Made by a program: the position numbers and the translations under genes. A model generated the notes under the pieces. The model was not told the DNA's origin. It saw nothing but the letters and a program-made list of their open reading frames with translations, and did no database searches. Source: Ceratothoa steindachneri (taxonomy: Eukaryota > Arthropoda > Malacostraca > Isopoda > Cymothoidae). From it: 64,000 nucleotides of DNA. The stretch covers positions 73,670,912 through 73,734,911 of the forward strand of contig OZ018329.1 of NCBI GenBank assembly GCA_963969495.1, in the 5' to 3' direction. The first letter of the stretch is position 1. Each line of letters begins with the position of its first letter. Below, piece by piece: positions 12,185-23,043 of this stretch.

Positions 12185-12194
<10 letters not shown>

Positions 12195-12222
<28 letters not shown>
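12195..12222. repeat. (CA)n microsatellite in Gypsy-1 leader
   Basis: Pure CA dinucleotide tract of about 28 bp in the untranslated leader upstream of Gag. Confidence 0.95.
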
Positions 12223-12225
<3 letters not shown>

Positions 12226-12295
12226 ACACATCCACGGCCACAGCTACTTCTCACGTCAACACCTTCATTCAACTAGCACAAATATACATAAAACA

Positions 12296-13564
12296 GTGAC
12301 TATGATGGACCAAACACACCAACTAAGGACATCAGTCAGCGCCCAACCTTATCATGACCAACCGTCTGCATCGAACCCACAGTCCGCGCATAGACAACCA
12401 CATGCGTACCTCTCTCTTCCCGTGTATGATCCTGTAAATCCAATTGCATGGTTGGAAATCTCATCCCTCCTCCTTAAACCACGGAACATCACCGAGAAGG
12501 AGAAAGTAGCAACAATAATCAAACGGTTACCCATAAGTACCTTCATTCAGTTCAGAGAAGTGCTAATTAACGGGGAACAGGCTGGTGTTTTAGGCCGCCC
12601 GAAGGAGGCTTTCCTCAATAAATATGGTAGGGCCCAAATAGATGACCTGAGAGAGCTCCTGAATACTCAGAAAATGGGAGATAAGAGTCCTACTTCCTTT
12701 TTAACTCATCTGAAGGACCTTATCAGGGTAAAAGGTGCTCAAATCGAACTTTTTACCCCTCTCCTCACTGAAAATTTATTGAGAGGAGTCCCCGAGGAAA
12801 TCAGGTCAATAATCCTAAGCTCGAACCCCACGAGCATTGATGAAGTTGCTGCAGCCGCAGATAAATTGTATAAAAGTCCTTATGTGAATTGGAGCAACGG
12901 CCAAACTCACGGCCCATTTAACAATGCTTCAATTTCGCAGGTTCGAGGCACGTCGAGCTCCTCTGACGAACGGGCCGAGCGTTCAAGGGTTCCATCTTCC
13001 CTATCGAGAGACCTTGAGGCTTCCATACGGAGGATGGAAGCCGACATCCAGCGGTTAAAGCTGCAGCGTGAATCACAGAGTGACCACAGACACGGGTTTG
13101 GCGATCAGAGGCGCAGGTCCCGCTCTAGTTCACGAAAGAGAAACCATCGAGAGCATCCCGATGCAAGAGCTGAGAGACAGCAAAATTTTCAACCTCATTC
13201 TTCCAACTATTCTCACCATCTTCCACACCATCAGGGCCTAGGCTGGTATCATCAAAGGTACAGGCACAACGTTGTACATTGTAGCCACAGTTATGCTTCT
13301 TCACATACTGCGCCAAGTAGTCGCCCGAAGCATAACGTTTCCTTTTCCTCTCATCCAACTCAATGGTGCTGGTACCACAACAAATATGGTGCACAAGCTC
13401 TAAAATGCTTACAACCGTGCACATATTTGGACCCAGTACCTTCTTCAAATCTCAACCCTCCAGTTTTCTCACTTCACCCAACTCAACCACTTTCTCCAAA
13501 TCCTCAAACTTCAAATTCTTGCAGTCCTCTCACTCCAGTCTGTCAATCACAAACTTTAAACTAG
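12296..13564 (+). CDS. Gypsy-1 Gag, complete open frame (422 aa)
   Basis: The start MTMMDQTHQLRTS opens an uninterrupted frame. Capsid-like residues include PVYDPVNPIAWLE and HLKDLIRVKGAQ. A basic Ser/Arg-rich segment follows at about residues 240-290 (RRRSRSSSRKRNHRE). The CHCC nucleic-acid motif CWYHNKYGAQALKCLQPC lies near residues 360-380. It packages element RNA into particles. The Pol frame overlaps its 3' end by roughly 200 nt in the -1 register, consistent with expression by -1 frameshifting. An intact Gag in a truncated element suggests a fairly recent insertion. Confidence 0.85.
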   Translation: MTMMDQTHQLRTSVSAQPYHDQPSASNPQSAHRQPHAYLSLPVYDPVNPIAWLEISSLLLKPRNITEKEKVATIIKRLPISTFIQFREVLINGEQAGVLGRPKEAFLNKYGRAQIDDLRELLNTQKMGDKSPTSFLTHLKDLIRVKGAQIELFTPLLTENLLRGVPEEIRSIILSSNPTSIDEVAAAADKLYKSPYVNWSNGQTHGPFNNASISQVRGTSSSSDERAERSRVPSSLSRDLEASIRRMEADIQRLKLQRESQSDHRHGFGDQRRRSRSSSRKRNHREHPDARAERQQNFQPHSSNYSHHLPHHQGLGWYHQRYRHNVVHCSHSYASSHTAPSSRPKHNVSFSSHPTQWCWYHNKYGAQALKCLQPCTYLDPVPSSNLNPPVFSLHPTQPLSPNPQTSNSCSPLTPVCQSQTLN

Positions 13565-14320
13565 AAAGGCATGGGAAAAAAGGGTCTACGTCCCCTGCCT
13601 ACACCTCATTTCCTCAAGTAGCTCGTCCGTTTCGTATTTTTGACCCACTTTCTGAATGTTCATTCCTGGTGGACACTGGTGCTGAATGCAGTGTCATACC
13701 AATTTCTAAGGCCGACAAAGCTTCTGCCCCTTCAGATTTAGTTCTGAAGGCAGCCAATTTGACCAATATTAGGACCTATGGAAGGCGTAACCTTCAAGTC
13801 TCACTCGGTCTCCATCGGGTTTTTCGATGGACTTTCATCATGGCCGAAGTAGATTGTCCAATATTGGGCCTCGACTTTCTTTCACGACCTCTTGGTCGAT
13901 TCTCGACAACGCAAGCTTGTCGACCGCAAAACTCTCCTCACTGTCTCAGTTTCGTACTCACCTTCTCAGAGTTCCCTCCTCTCTATTCGTCTCCCATCCA
14001 CCGAACCACCATTTCAGCGCCTCCTTCAGGAGTTTCCTGACCTCACCCTTCCACCTTCGAAGGACAGGCCCATTAAACATAGTGTGGTTCATCGGATCGA
14101 GACAACAGTAGGTCCTGTATTCTCACGGCCACGCCGTCTAGCACCTGATAAACTCTCTGCTATGCGTGATGAATTCCAATTCATGATTGATTCAGGCATT
14201 TGTAGGCCTTCCTCTTCCCCGTGGGCCTCTCCACTTCACATTGTGCCCAAATCCACGCCGGGGGAATTGAGAGCAGTTGGGGATTACAGAGCTCTTAACG
14301 CTGTAACAATTCCTGATCGT
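12296..14320 (+). mobile_element. Gypsy-1: CsRn1-type Ty3/Gypsy retrotransposon, 3' truncated
   Basis: Gag, protease and the first part of RT are present in order. RT stops abruptly after the NAVTIPDR region at 14320, so the rest of RT, RNase H, integrase and the 3' LTR are missing. The Gag cysteine/histidine motif is of the CHCC kind characteristic of the CsRn1 lineage. Unrelated Tigger-like sequence begins a few bases after the break. Confidence 0.85.
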
Positions 14321-14322
14321 TA
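13565..14322 (+). pseudogene. Gypsy-1 Pol: protease and N-terminal RT, truncated
   Basis: The protease shows FLVDTGAECSVIP with catalytic Asp at 13672-13674 and the companion PILGLDFLS. A frameshift near 13881-13890 then moves the frame. RT begins with HRIETTVGPVFSRPRRL, then WASPLHIVPK and VGDYRALNAVTIPDR, where it ends in TAG at 14321. The YVDD palm motif, RNase H and integrase are absent. The upstream open frame of this register starts inside Gag at about 13363. Confidence 0.85.
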
Positions 14323-14330
14323 GGAAATAG

Positions 14331-14480
14331 ATAAATGAAAAACAACTGGCTGGAGATAATGTTAGTGAAGCAATAATTTGTGCAAAGGCTAAGGAGTTGC
14401 ACAGTAATTTGTTGGCACAAACACTAACTACATTTGCCGAAAGTCAAGAATTTAAAGCAAGTAGAGGGTGGTTCGGTTAG
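14331..14480 (+). pseudogene. Tigger/pogo transposase HTH fragment (CENP-B type)
   Basis: A 49-codon frame without a start Met contains INEKQLAGDNVSEAI, AKAKELH and FKASRGWF. This is the second CENP-B-type helix-turn-helix of Tigger/jerky transposases, which binds the transposon ends. It stops at TAG where the usual Arg-Phe-Lys continuation is expected. No DDE core is nearby, so it is an isolated scrap fused to the broken end of Gypsy-1. Confidence 0.75.
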
Positions 14481-15410
14481 ACCTAGGATTCTGATCTTCA
14501 ATTTCTTCTTTGGTTGGGTACATCGGCAATCATATGTTCTTTTGATTAGGATAAGAAAATTTGATTCCTCATTCTCATAATTTTATTCGTCTTCCTTTTG
14601 ACATCTTCGACATTCCTATTTACATAAACAATTCACACATCAGAGTTTTCATAGATCTATTTTTTTTATTGAATAATTCTTACATTACGAGGATCTATAC
14701 TTTTCACAATTATACCACAATTACATCAAGTTGTTAAAATATAATATTTTTTATATATTTCTACGGGGTTTCCTTTACAAAAAATATGCCAGAGGCCGCT
14801 AATTATCAGCGGATTAAACACAAATTCACCTTCATCCATTAATAGATTATATTCCAAGATAAATATATATTCGTCGCTCTTACATTCTCGGATACGCATT
14901 TAATTAATAGAGAGATAAATATAGATCAATTAAGATAATTGCTTATACAAAATAATTAAATTATTCTCTCACCTCAACATTAGCACGGCTTTGTGAATAT
15001 TTAAGGCCAAAATAAATTAGTTGTCCTGACCCGAGAATAAAAAAAAATATATAATAAAAAAAACAATGGAATATAAGTTATCAAATAATTAAATTGTCGA
15101 CAGTGTTATCAGCGAATTATTACCTAATAAAGTAAATGGCCATTATTAGAAAGTAATATTGTAGTTTAAATATAGAATAAAAAGTTTTTCTGAGGAATTA
15201 ATCAGTAGGTCCAAAAATAATGGACATATTACATTCTTGCCTTCTCTCCCCCCTTGTACTCAGAAAGAAGGTCAACTTAAATCAACTTCTCGTATCTTAC
15301 TGATTTCTCGCTTTCATGCATTTCACTTCTTGTCCTCTTCTTTCCCCAAAGCCTCCGCCGTTCTTTCTCCATCTGGCCTACCAAAATATTATACCTAGGG
15401 GAGGAGGGCA
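14481..15410. other. AT-rich, no recognisable gene
   Basis: No coding frame of note, tRNA or clear repeat boundary was seen. The left part of the hAT element whose end lies at about 15970 may begin here. Confidence 0.5.
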
Positions 15411-15413
15411 AAA

Positions 15414-15972
15414 GTATACGAGGCTGACATTGAGGCTTTGAGCCTTGTCAAGGCAGAAATGAAACGCTGGTTATCCTCAACAGTCAAGTTTGACTCGATT
15501 AGAGATGCCCTTACTCATGCCAAGGATCGAATGCATCCTAACCTGGCCAAGTTCCTCCAAGTTCTGATCACGCTCTCAATGCGGAAGCTGAACGCTCATT
15601 TTCAACCCTGAAACGTCTGAACACACATTTAAGGAATACCATAGGTCAATAACACCTGAACGGCCTGGCACTACTCGATGTTAACAACGAAAGGGAAGTT
15701 AAAATAGACAGAGTAATCAACCCATTTACCCAAAGAAACAGGAGGTTGATGCTCGTGTGAAATAATAAATAGCGAATATCATATTTGCTACTGTTATATT
15801 TATAATGATATTTTTATATTTCTATTGTTATACAGTTAGATTTAGATTTATTTATTTATATTACAAAGCAATCTGAAAAATCTTTTCTTTAGTTTAGTGT
15901 TATACCTCAGACTTTTCAGAGGAGGAAATTTCGGTTAGTGCCCCCTAAATTTTGATCCTGGATCCGCCCTTC
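15414..15972 (+). pseudogene. hAT (DUF4371-type) transposase 3' part with right terminal sequence
   Basis: One frame reads ALSLVKAEMKRWL and AKDRMHPNLAKFLQVL. After a frameshift the dimerisation motif AEAERSFSTLKRLNTHLRNT appears, then NGLALLDVN and INPFTQRNRRLMLV to the stop at 15758-15760. One in-frame TAA replaces a probable Glu codon. At about 15935-15972 the sequence GTGCCCCCTAAAT..GGATCCGCCC resembles the right end of hAT elements (complement of GGGCGGATCC). The N-terminal half is not visible. Dead copy. Confidence 0.75.
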
Positions 15973-16079
15973 CTAAACTACCCTTACCCACTCCTCCAAA
16001 AAGAAAGCAGCAGTGTTTAGAAAGAAAAAGCAGTTCAGAATAGGATGAAGTCATTGATCCTGATTACAAAGGTGTAACT

Positions 16080-17241
16080 GAGAAGAGAAATTCATACTAC
16101 CCCAACCAAAAAGATCTCAACGACCTTGTCAGAGATCTTAGTCTCACAAAGTTCAATGCCTAACTTCGAGACTCAAGCAGTGGAATTTGTTAGATGACAG
16201 TGTGCAAATATAAAGTCAGAGAAAGCGTCACCGGTGTTTTTTAAGCTTTTTTACACGTTAAGATGAGCTTTGCTTTTATTACAATGTTACCGGTCTGTTT
16301 GAGGCAATCAGAATCGCCTGTAACCCCAACGAGTGGCGCCTCTTCATTGACAGCTCGTCTAGGAGCCTCAAAGCAGTGGTGCTTCATAACGGGAACATGT
16401 ATCCATCTATTTCCCTTGCTCACTCGGTCCAGCTCAAAGAGGAATACAGCAGTGTTAAGATCTTGTTAGATGCATTGAAATATGAAGAGTCCGGTTGGGA
16501 GGTTATCGGAGACTTCAAAAAGTTGGCCTTCTTGATGCCTCTCCAAGGCGGCTTTACCAAGTTTCCTTGTTTCCTTTGCCTTTGGTTCAGCAGGGACACC
16601 GTGGCACACTACCATCAGCGGGATTTGCCACAACGGACCGAGTTTAGTGTGGGGAGAAACAATGTCAAATGGGAGCCTTTGTTGGACTCCCGAAAAATAG
16701 TTTTCTCCTCGGCACTTAAAAATGGGCCTTATGAAACAATTCATCGGTACTCTAGATAAGGAGTCTGCAGCTTTCAAGACTCCAAGATTTCTTTCTTAAG
16801 CTATCTGGGGCAAAGGTGGAAGCCGGGGTCTTCGTCAGTCCATAAATAAAAAAGATCATGAGTGTTATGAGTTTCCCCAGAAGCTTACTAGGAGGAAAAG
16901 CAGCGGGAAACAGCTTTATCACACTGGTTCTTGGCTTCCTAGGTAATCACAAAGACGAAACTATGTAGAGCTTGTTGGGAGCTTGGTGAGAAACTACGGC
17001 AGGATAGGTTGCAGGATGTTCCTGAAAGTCCATATTCTTGACGCTCATCTTGATAAATTTTAGGAGAACATGGGACCGTACTCCGAGGAGCATGGCGAAC
17101 GCTTTCACCAAGATCTGCTGGACGTTGAACGCCGCTATTAAGGATCGTATAATGAAAATCTGATGGGAGACTATATTTGGAGACTCATTCGCGAAAGTAA
17201 TTTACACTATAAGCTTAAATCACGGAAAACTACTCATTTCT
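16080..17241 (+). pseudogene. Pseudogene of a multicopy invertebrate family of unknown function
   Basis: The order of recognisable pieces is QKDLNDLVRDLSLTK, LFIDSSSRSLKAVVLHNGN, HSVQLKEEYSSVKILLDAL, GWEVIGDFKKLAFLM, GGFTKFPCFLCLW, RTEFSVGRNNVKWEPL, CRMFLKVHILDAHLDKF, GERFHQDLLDVERRY and NENLMGDYIWRLIRES. From memory, this arrangement belongs to a family found in many near-identical copies in arthropod and cnidarian genomes and annotated only as uncharacterised. The high copy number suggests carriage by a mobile element, but I cannot name which. At least four frame breaks and several stops are present. No inverted or terminal repeats were found around it. Confidence 0.65.
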
Positions 17242-17511
17242 AATATTTTAATTGTCTCACTTATGTAATACTAGAATAAATAAATGCTATTTTTGTATCA
17301 TGTCGATTTGTTTCTAGTTTATACAAATGAAAGTTCAAATTCGCCACTTTCTTCCAGAGGGAATAGGTAAAGTTCCTATAAATATCATTATCCTGGACAC
17401 AAAAGCAAAGTTTGAAATAAATAAGAGATTTTTTCCTGTATTCTAGACACAAGCAAATAGAAAATAATAGTTGCCACCCAAAGACAAAAATCGTGTTACA
17501 CAGTGTAATTA

Positions 17512-17814
17512 TGGATCACAATGGTAAATCAACTAACATCGGCTAAATCAAAATCTGTGATTGACGAAGCAATTGCTCCAATAATTCAGTCGTCTTCTGC
17601 CACCAATGAAGGAACTTTTAAGACCCCACATGCATTCCTCATACTTCCAACCTACGACTCATCAAATCCTATCTCCCAGTTTTTTTTAATCATTTAAAGT
17701 ACCTTATCAGTGCAAAGGGAGCTCATTCTGAGTTGTTTGATCCTCTCCTCACCGATATTTTCATGCAGGTGTCCTGGAGTATATTAGGCCTCTAACCTTA
17801 ATGTAGGGGCGGTT
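17512..17814 (+). pseudogene. Gypsy-2 Gag, N-terminal fragment
   Basis: The translation starts MDHNGKSTNIG. It contains THAFLILPTYDSSNPISQF (Gypsy-1: PHAYLSLPVYDPVNPIAW), then LKYLISAKGAHSELFDPLLT and GVLEYIRPLTLM (Gypsy-1: GVPEEIRSIIL). An internal deletion joins residues near 60 to residues near 145. Stops and frameshifts are present. Confidence 0.7.
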
Positions 17815-17926
17815 TTTGATATGGTCCACGTCGGTCATTGCCCAGGGCAGCATTCTCAAGGGGGCGCCACAAGAATGAGAAAAAAATCCTATTTATTTCA
17901 GTTAAGTGCTTATTTGCGCGTCACAT

Positions 17927-18795
17927 TGTGGTGGAGCGAATGTGAGTGTATGTAAAAGGGCCATTCTCCCACCCCTTTTCTCAGTACCCTCTCCCTCCCT
18001 CTGTAAGAATGTGTGTGTGAGTGGGAATGAGTTTTTTTTATATTTTCTCTTTGTATATATATGTATGTGATTTCATGTATTAAAATTGTTATCTCTTTCT
18101 CAGATTGTACTTTGCTTAAATTAATCTTTTATCAAAATTGTACTTTGCTTAAAATAATCTCTTTCTCAGATTGTACTTTGTTTAAAATAATCTTTTATCA
18201 AAAGATTATACTTTGAAAGAGTAGTTTTTAGAGTTAAATATTTGGAGAATTGTTGATGCTGAGGATTGTTTGAATATACATTAAGAGAGAGTGGAAGCGT
18301 GGACTGACAGCAAGAAGGGTTCTCTAGACGAGTGCTCCGCCCAGCCCTGAGACGGAGGGCTTTCATACCTCGCTAACCACCTGAACCACCATACCCGCCT
18401 TCGTTGACAATCCTGCCTCCTTCTAAGTTAGCCTACTACCACCCACCTCCAGCACACAAGTGATAGCGCGTGCCACTTTTCGTTCGGTTGTGGTTGTGTT
18501 TTTTTTATGTTTTGTGTAGATATATAAGTAAATTTGTTGTATTTGCCTGTTATAAAATTCTCTTTTGGTATCGTATTTGGATTGGGGAATTTGGCCTCAT
18601 TTTGAAGTGTGCACACTTCCCTTGTAAATATAAAATTGTTGTAAATATAAGCTGTAATTATCATTGTACTTTTTTCCGTTAGTAAAGAACTGTACATACA
18701 ATCCGTTTCATTCTCCTTCGATTTCTCACGTCCGGATTAGTATAGGAAGCGGGTTGGATCGATTGGGGTTAGTCTAAATTTTTCGGCCCGCTACA
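17927..18795. mobile_element. Solo LTR, family LTR-1, copy 1 (869 bp)
   Basis: It starts TGTGGTGGAGCGAATGTGAG and ends CGGCCCGCTACA, with canonical TG..CA termini. It is flanked by the perfect 4-bp duplication ACAT (17923-17926 and 18796-18799). The same ends and much of the interior recur at 53735-54603 and 60061-60828. No internal retroelement region is attached, so it is a solo LTR formed by LTR-LTR recombination. The 4-bp duplication fits a Gypsy or BEL-type integrase. It carries promoter and poly(A) signals in a complete element, which I did not map. Confidence 0.88.
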
Positions 18796-18799
18796 ACAT

Positions 18800-19320
18800 C
18801 ATGTTATATGTGACAATAGGCGACAACAAAGCTCACATGAAGTGGATAAAACCAAACCAATAAAGAGGGTGAGGGAGGGAGTTCACTACTGGGCCTAGCA
18901 CCCAGGTTAATTATAAGGTTAAACGTCAATAACAACACAAATTGCTTACAAATAACACACATTTCATTCATAATATTGTAAAATATTGAACATATCACAG
19001 ACCAAAAATCTCACATCGTTTTATTTCACTGTAAAATGTTAAATAATAAAAACAAGCAAATGTGCCAACCAAGATGAATTGGTTTAGTCCTGAGTGATAA
19101 TTGAGGGGTCGTGGAATGACTGCATGAAGCCATGTAGACCATATTATGAAATGGATGGGCTGAAATAAACTAATATTACTTGTTTTAATTCACCTGTTAA
19201 TTTGTTTTCGCTTCTGAAAGTTTTAATTGTGTAATTAATATATTGTATTATCAATGCAATTTAAGTGGCACATCTGAAATATTTTAGATTATCTTCTGTG
19301 GCTATCAAGGATAAGGAGTC
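18800..19320. other. hAT internal non-coding sequence
   Basis: No gene is seen. The AT-rich sequence lies between the solo LTR and the hAT transposase remnant and is presumably 5' sequence of the hAT element. Confidence 0.4.
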
Positions 19321-19441
19321 ATCTACGTTCTCCTCAGTCACACAAGCCACCACATAAATTATTTTGGACCGTCAGGTTGTGGAGCAATCTACGTCATTCT
19401 CAGTGACACAAGCCACCACAGGGATCATTTTGACGCTCAGG
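19321..19441. repeat. Two-copy tandem repeat (~55 bp unit)
   Basis: 19321-19375 and 19387-19441 share ATCTACGT..CTCAGT.ACACAAG and CCACCACA..AT.ATTTTG with about 80% identity by eye. Confidence 0.7.
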
Positions 19442-19729
19442 AGCGTTCACCTCCGAAGATCCTGCATCTCCAGAGCAGGATACTTCACGTGTGTGTGTTG
19501 CCTGTATGAAAAGTAATATAATTAAAAATTTAATTCAGCAATGTCGTTTCATGATTTATGTGAATGTGTGATTTTATACAGATGTGAATAATATTTTTGG
19601 CCGGTTTTTTTTCTCTCTCCAGTAGAAATATCTGAGAAATCCTCTTGTGGAGAATGAGCCATTACTCACTGACCCTTCGAGCTAGCCTTCAGTTCTGAAT
19701 GACAGAATTTCAATGAATTTTGTTTACAG

Positions 19730-21960
19730 AGGAGCAAATGAGGAACCACCTAACTACATTTTTTCCAACGAATGAAAGTGACGACAGAATTTGCCACCAC
19801 CAATATTTCAGGAAGACGATAGTTAATGGTGAAAATATCCCAAGAATTTGGTTGGTATAATCACAGAAAAAAAACATCCTTTTCTGTTTTTACTGCAAAT
19901 TATTTTCCAAGAGGGAGGTTAATTTAACAAATTATGGACTGGAAACATGCAATTTCTTTGCTCACTTCATATGATAATAATCTAGAATATATTCATTTCA
20001 TGAAAACCTAGAAAGAATTGGTAGTGAGGATTAATAAAGGGCAAATAAGTGAAAAGTAGAAAATGGAACTTCTGGAGGCTGAGATGTTAAGATAGAGAGA
20101 GGTGCTGAAACGTTTCACTACTATTATGGAGTCTCTAGCAGGAACGTTGTTCTAATTATTAAATGGAAATTTTCTCAAAGAAGTTGAACTAATGGCACAG
20201 TTTGACTCCAAAATGAAAGAACATTTTATCCGAGTCGAAAAAGAATCTCCAGTTGCCTTGTTCACTAAACACAAAATCAACTCATAGCTTTAATGCCCGG
20301 CAAGCAAATATCAGAGATAGTGAATGTCATCAAGCAAGCAAAGTTTTTAGTCCCATGTGACTCTATATCTCACTATGTCGGTCAGTCCGTCCCCGTTTTG
20401 CTTTTTTGTAATAACATTGTAACTATTCGGCCGATTCTAACGAAATTTGAAACCCTTATGTTGTTTTACATTTTCTTTCGAATGATATAATTACCAAATT
20501 CCTCTCAAGGTTAGCCCGGGAATTATTTTGTTTTTGGCCATAACATCATAACTATTTGGCCGATTCTAACGAAATATGAAACCCTTATGTTGTTTTACAT
20601 TCTCTTGGAATGGTAAAATTGCCAAAGTCCTCCCAAGGTTACCGGGGAATTATTTAGCAATAACATCATAACTATTTTGCCAATTCTAACGAAATTTGAA
20701 GATCTTATGTTGTTTTACATTCTTTTTCGAAGGATATAATTGCCAAGGTCCTCCCAAGGTTAACCTGGGAATTATTTTGTTTTGACAATAACATCATAAC
20801 GATTAGGCTGATTCTATGGAAATTTGAAAACCTTATATTCTTCTACATTCTCTTTCGAATGATAAAATTTCCAAGGTATACCAAGGTTAGCCCGGGAATT
20901 ATTTTGTTTTGGCAATAACATCATAACTATTCGTCCTATTCTAGCGAACTTTGAAACCCTTATGTTGTTTTACATTATCTTTGAATGATATAATTATCAA
21001 GGTCCCCAAAGGTAGTCCGGGTATTAATGAAAGTTTTGAAGGTCGTAAGGTCATAAATCAGAATAAGTCAGAGCACCCGACTTTCTGGTTTGCAGACCTT
21101 GTTTCCATCATTCTCGGTTTTACTCTAGATATCAGGAACACTGAACAGTTGTCAGTAGTGATTCAAATGGTCTTGCTGTAGGTCAAGCCCCTTATATAAG
21201 AACATTTTATGTTTTTTTTCTGGGCCTACACGACTCGACAGGAGCGCATTTGGCACCCCTGATTCTGAGGAGACTTTAGAAGCTAAACGTCCCTTTTGCA
21301 GACGGCAGAGGACAGGTATATGATAATGTGGCCAACATGCGTGGAAAAAACAAGAGAGTTCAGGCCCAGCTTCTAAAAATCAATCCCAGAGCTCTTTTTG
21401 TTCCATGTGGGGCTCATCCATTGAATTTGTTTGTTGCTGATGCTGCTAAAAGATCTACTGATGCTACAAATTACTTACAGATTATTACAGAAAAAAGGGC
21501 CATCCTGAAACAAACGTGCAAACATCATTTTGAAGATGTTGGCTGAAACAAGACGGAGAAAAAAAGGGCTATCTTGAAAAAATACGTATAAACATCACAT
21601 TGAAGATGTGGACTGAAACAAGATGGGAAAGCAAAGTGAAGAGTGTTGAGCCCCTGAGATACAGGGCAGCTGCAATGAGAGATGCACGGATTGAAGTCAG
21701 AGACCACACAAAAGACCCTGTCATAAAGATTAAGGCACAGTGCCTCTCAGAGGAGGCGACTCCATACCGCTTGAGCATTTACACAGTGGTCTATCTGGCA
21801 TGACATCTTTGGCCATATCTAAATTGTAAGCAAGCTGATGCAGGCTCCCACCATGCAGGTTTACATACTAGTTCTTCTCAAAAAAGACAGAGAGAGGTCT
21901 CTGTTTTTTAGTGTGAAAAGTAAATTGATTGACTCTTCTTGCCCAAAGCATTTTATTGCT
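19730..21960 (+). pseudogene. hAT transposase (ZMYM1/DUF4371 type) pseudogene
   Basis: A TTF-type finger region reads ENIPRIWLV, HPFFCFYCKLFSKRE and ETCNFFAHF. Then come REVLKRFTTIMESLA, NGNFLKEVELMAQFD and NVIKQAKFL. After the tandem array the core resumes with DIRNTEQLSVVIQMV, GQVYDNVANMRGKNKRVQA (catalytic-region signature), LKINPRALFVPCGAHPLNLF, TRWESKVKSVEPLRYRAAAM and later LMQAPTMQVYILV. Stops and frameshifts are frequent. A 60-bp local duplication of the GKN..R segment is seen around 21480-21610. In life it would bind the element ends and catalyse excision. Confidence 0.78.
20394..21025. repeat. Five-unit tandem array, ~120-129 bp unit
   Basis: Units begin with ATAACATCATAACTATT-like sequence at 20411, 20540, 20660, 20788 and 20915. 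Each contains CGATTCTAACGAAATTTGAA, CTTATGTTGTTTTACATT, TATAATTGCCAAGGTCC and AAGGTTAGCCCGGGAATTAT. Units differ by scattered substitutions. The array interrupts the hAT transposase reading between residues equivalent to IKQAKF and TEQLSVV. Confidence 0.9.
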
Positions 21961-22086
21961 TTGTTGATTGCGTGTTGACCTACATATGACAAATAAACGA
22001 ATCTGTGTGTGTGTGTGTATTGTGGGGTAGAGAAGCGCCAGGGAGGTGGTCCGCCCAGGGCGTCATACAACCTAAACCCACCACTG

Positions 22087-22900
22087 CTAATGTCATAACC
22101 TACCAATGTTGAGCAGCTGGAAAAAGGAAACGACCAGCTATATAAAAATCCATTTGTAAATTGGGGTAGGGTATAAAATCACGGCTTTCAACATAATTCT
22201 AACATTTTGCAGGTTCGAGTAACGTCAAGTTCTGCTTGCGAACGACAGGAGCGTGCCCCCCACCCCCACCCCCACCCCAACGAAGGATTTAGTAAACATG
22301 CTATCGAGGGAAGAGAGTGACCTCAGCCGGTTGAAACTGCAGCAAGGGACACAGAGCGACCGACGGGACATGTATGGTGAGCAGAGAGATATGACACTTT
22401 TAGGTTCCCGTAAAAGAAACCAACGAGGAAACCTCAGCACGAAACGTGAGACGCAACAATTTTCAAAATCTTCTTCTGCCTATTCTCAGTATACTCGAAA
22501 ACAGCACAAGGGTATCTGTTGGTACCATCAAAGGTATGGCAACAACGTTGTACGCTATACACAGCTTTGTAACCAACATTATGATTTTCCTATACTGCGC
22601 CTAGTAGTCTCCCAAAGCATAATGTAACTTTTACTCAACCAACTCAATGGTGCTGGTACCATAACAGACATGGTGCACAAGCTATAAAATGCTTACAACC
22701 ATGCACATATTTAAAACCGGTACCCCCTTCTCCCCTAATCTCAACTATTCACTCTCCTCATATCACTCATCATCATCTGAACCAAACCCTTCAAATTTTC
22801 AACCCGCAAATTCAGCTTCAAACTAGAAAGGTAAACTAGAAAGGTATGGGGCAAAAGGGTCTACATCCCATGCCCTTTCCCCACTTCCTCACGTATGTCC
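22087..22900 (+). pseudogene. Gypsy-2 Gag C-terminal part and protease remnant
   Basis: It resumes Gag with TNVEQLEKGNDQLYKNPFVNW-like residues. SDLSRLKLQQGTQSDRR, SRKRNQRGN and ICWYHQRYGNNVVR follow, each paralleled in Gypsy-1. A second CHCC copy WCWYHNRHGAQAIKCLQPC lies at about 22649-22705. The protease keeps PFRIFDPLS but its DTGA has become DTVA, losing the conserved glycine. Several stops. Confidence 0.75.
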
Positions 22901-23043
22901 TCCCTTTCGCATTTTCGACCCACTTTCTAGTTTTTCATTCCTGGTTGACACTGTTGCGGAATCCCGATCGCTATTCTTTGCCGTGCCTAGCCGATTTCAC
23001 TTAATCTATCTCTAGCTGTACACTCTGTTCTCGCTTAGATCTG

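Larger units (their letters stand above)
17815..22086 (+). mobile_element. hAT element (ZMYM1/DUF4371 type) inserted in Gypsy-2 Gag
   Basis: The left end TAGGGGCGGTTTTTG and right end ..AAACCCACCACTG are imperfect inverted repeats of hAT type. Flanks share TAATGT, an approximate, decayed 8-bp target duplication. The transposase remnant (19730-21960) reads left to right. The element contains a solo LTR 112 bp inside its left end and a five-unit tandem array within the transposase. Gag homology on both sides identifies the insertion point. Confidence 0.7.
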
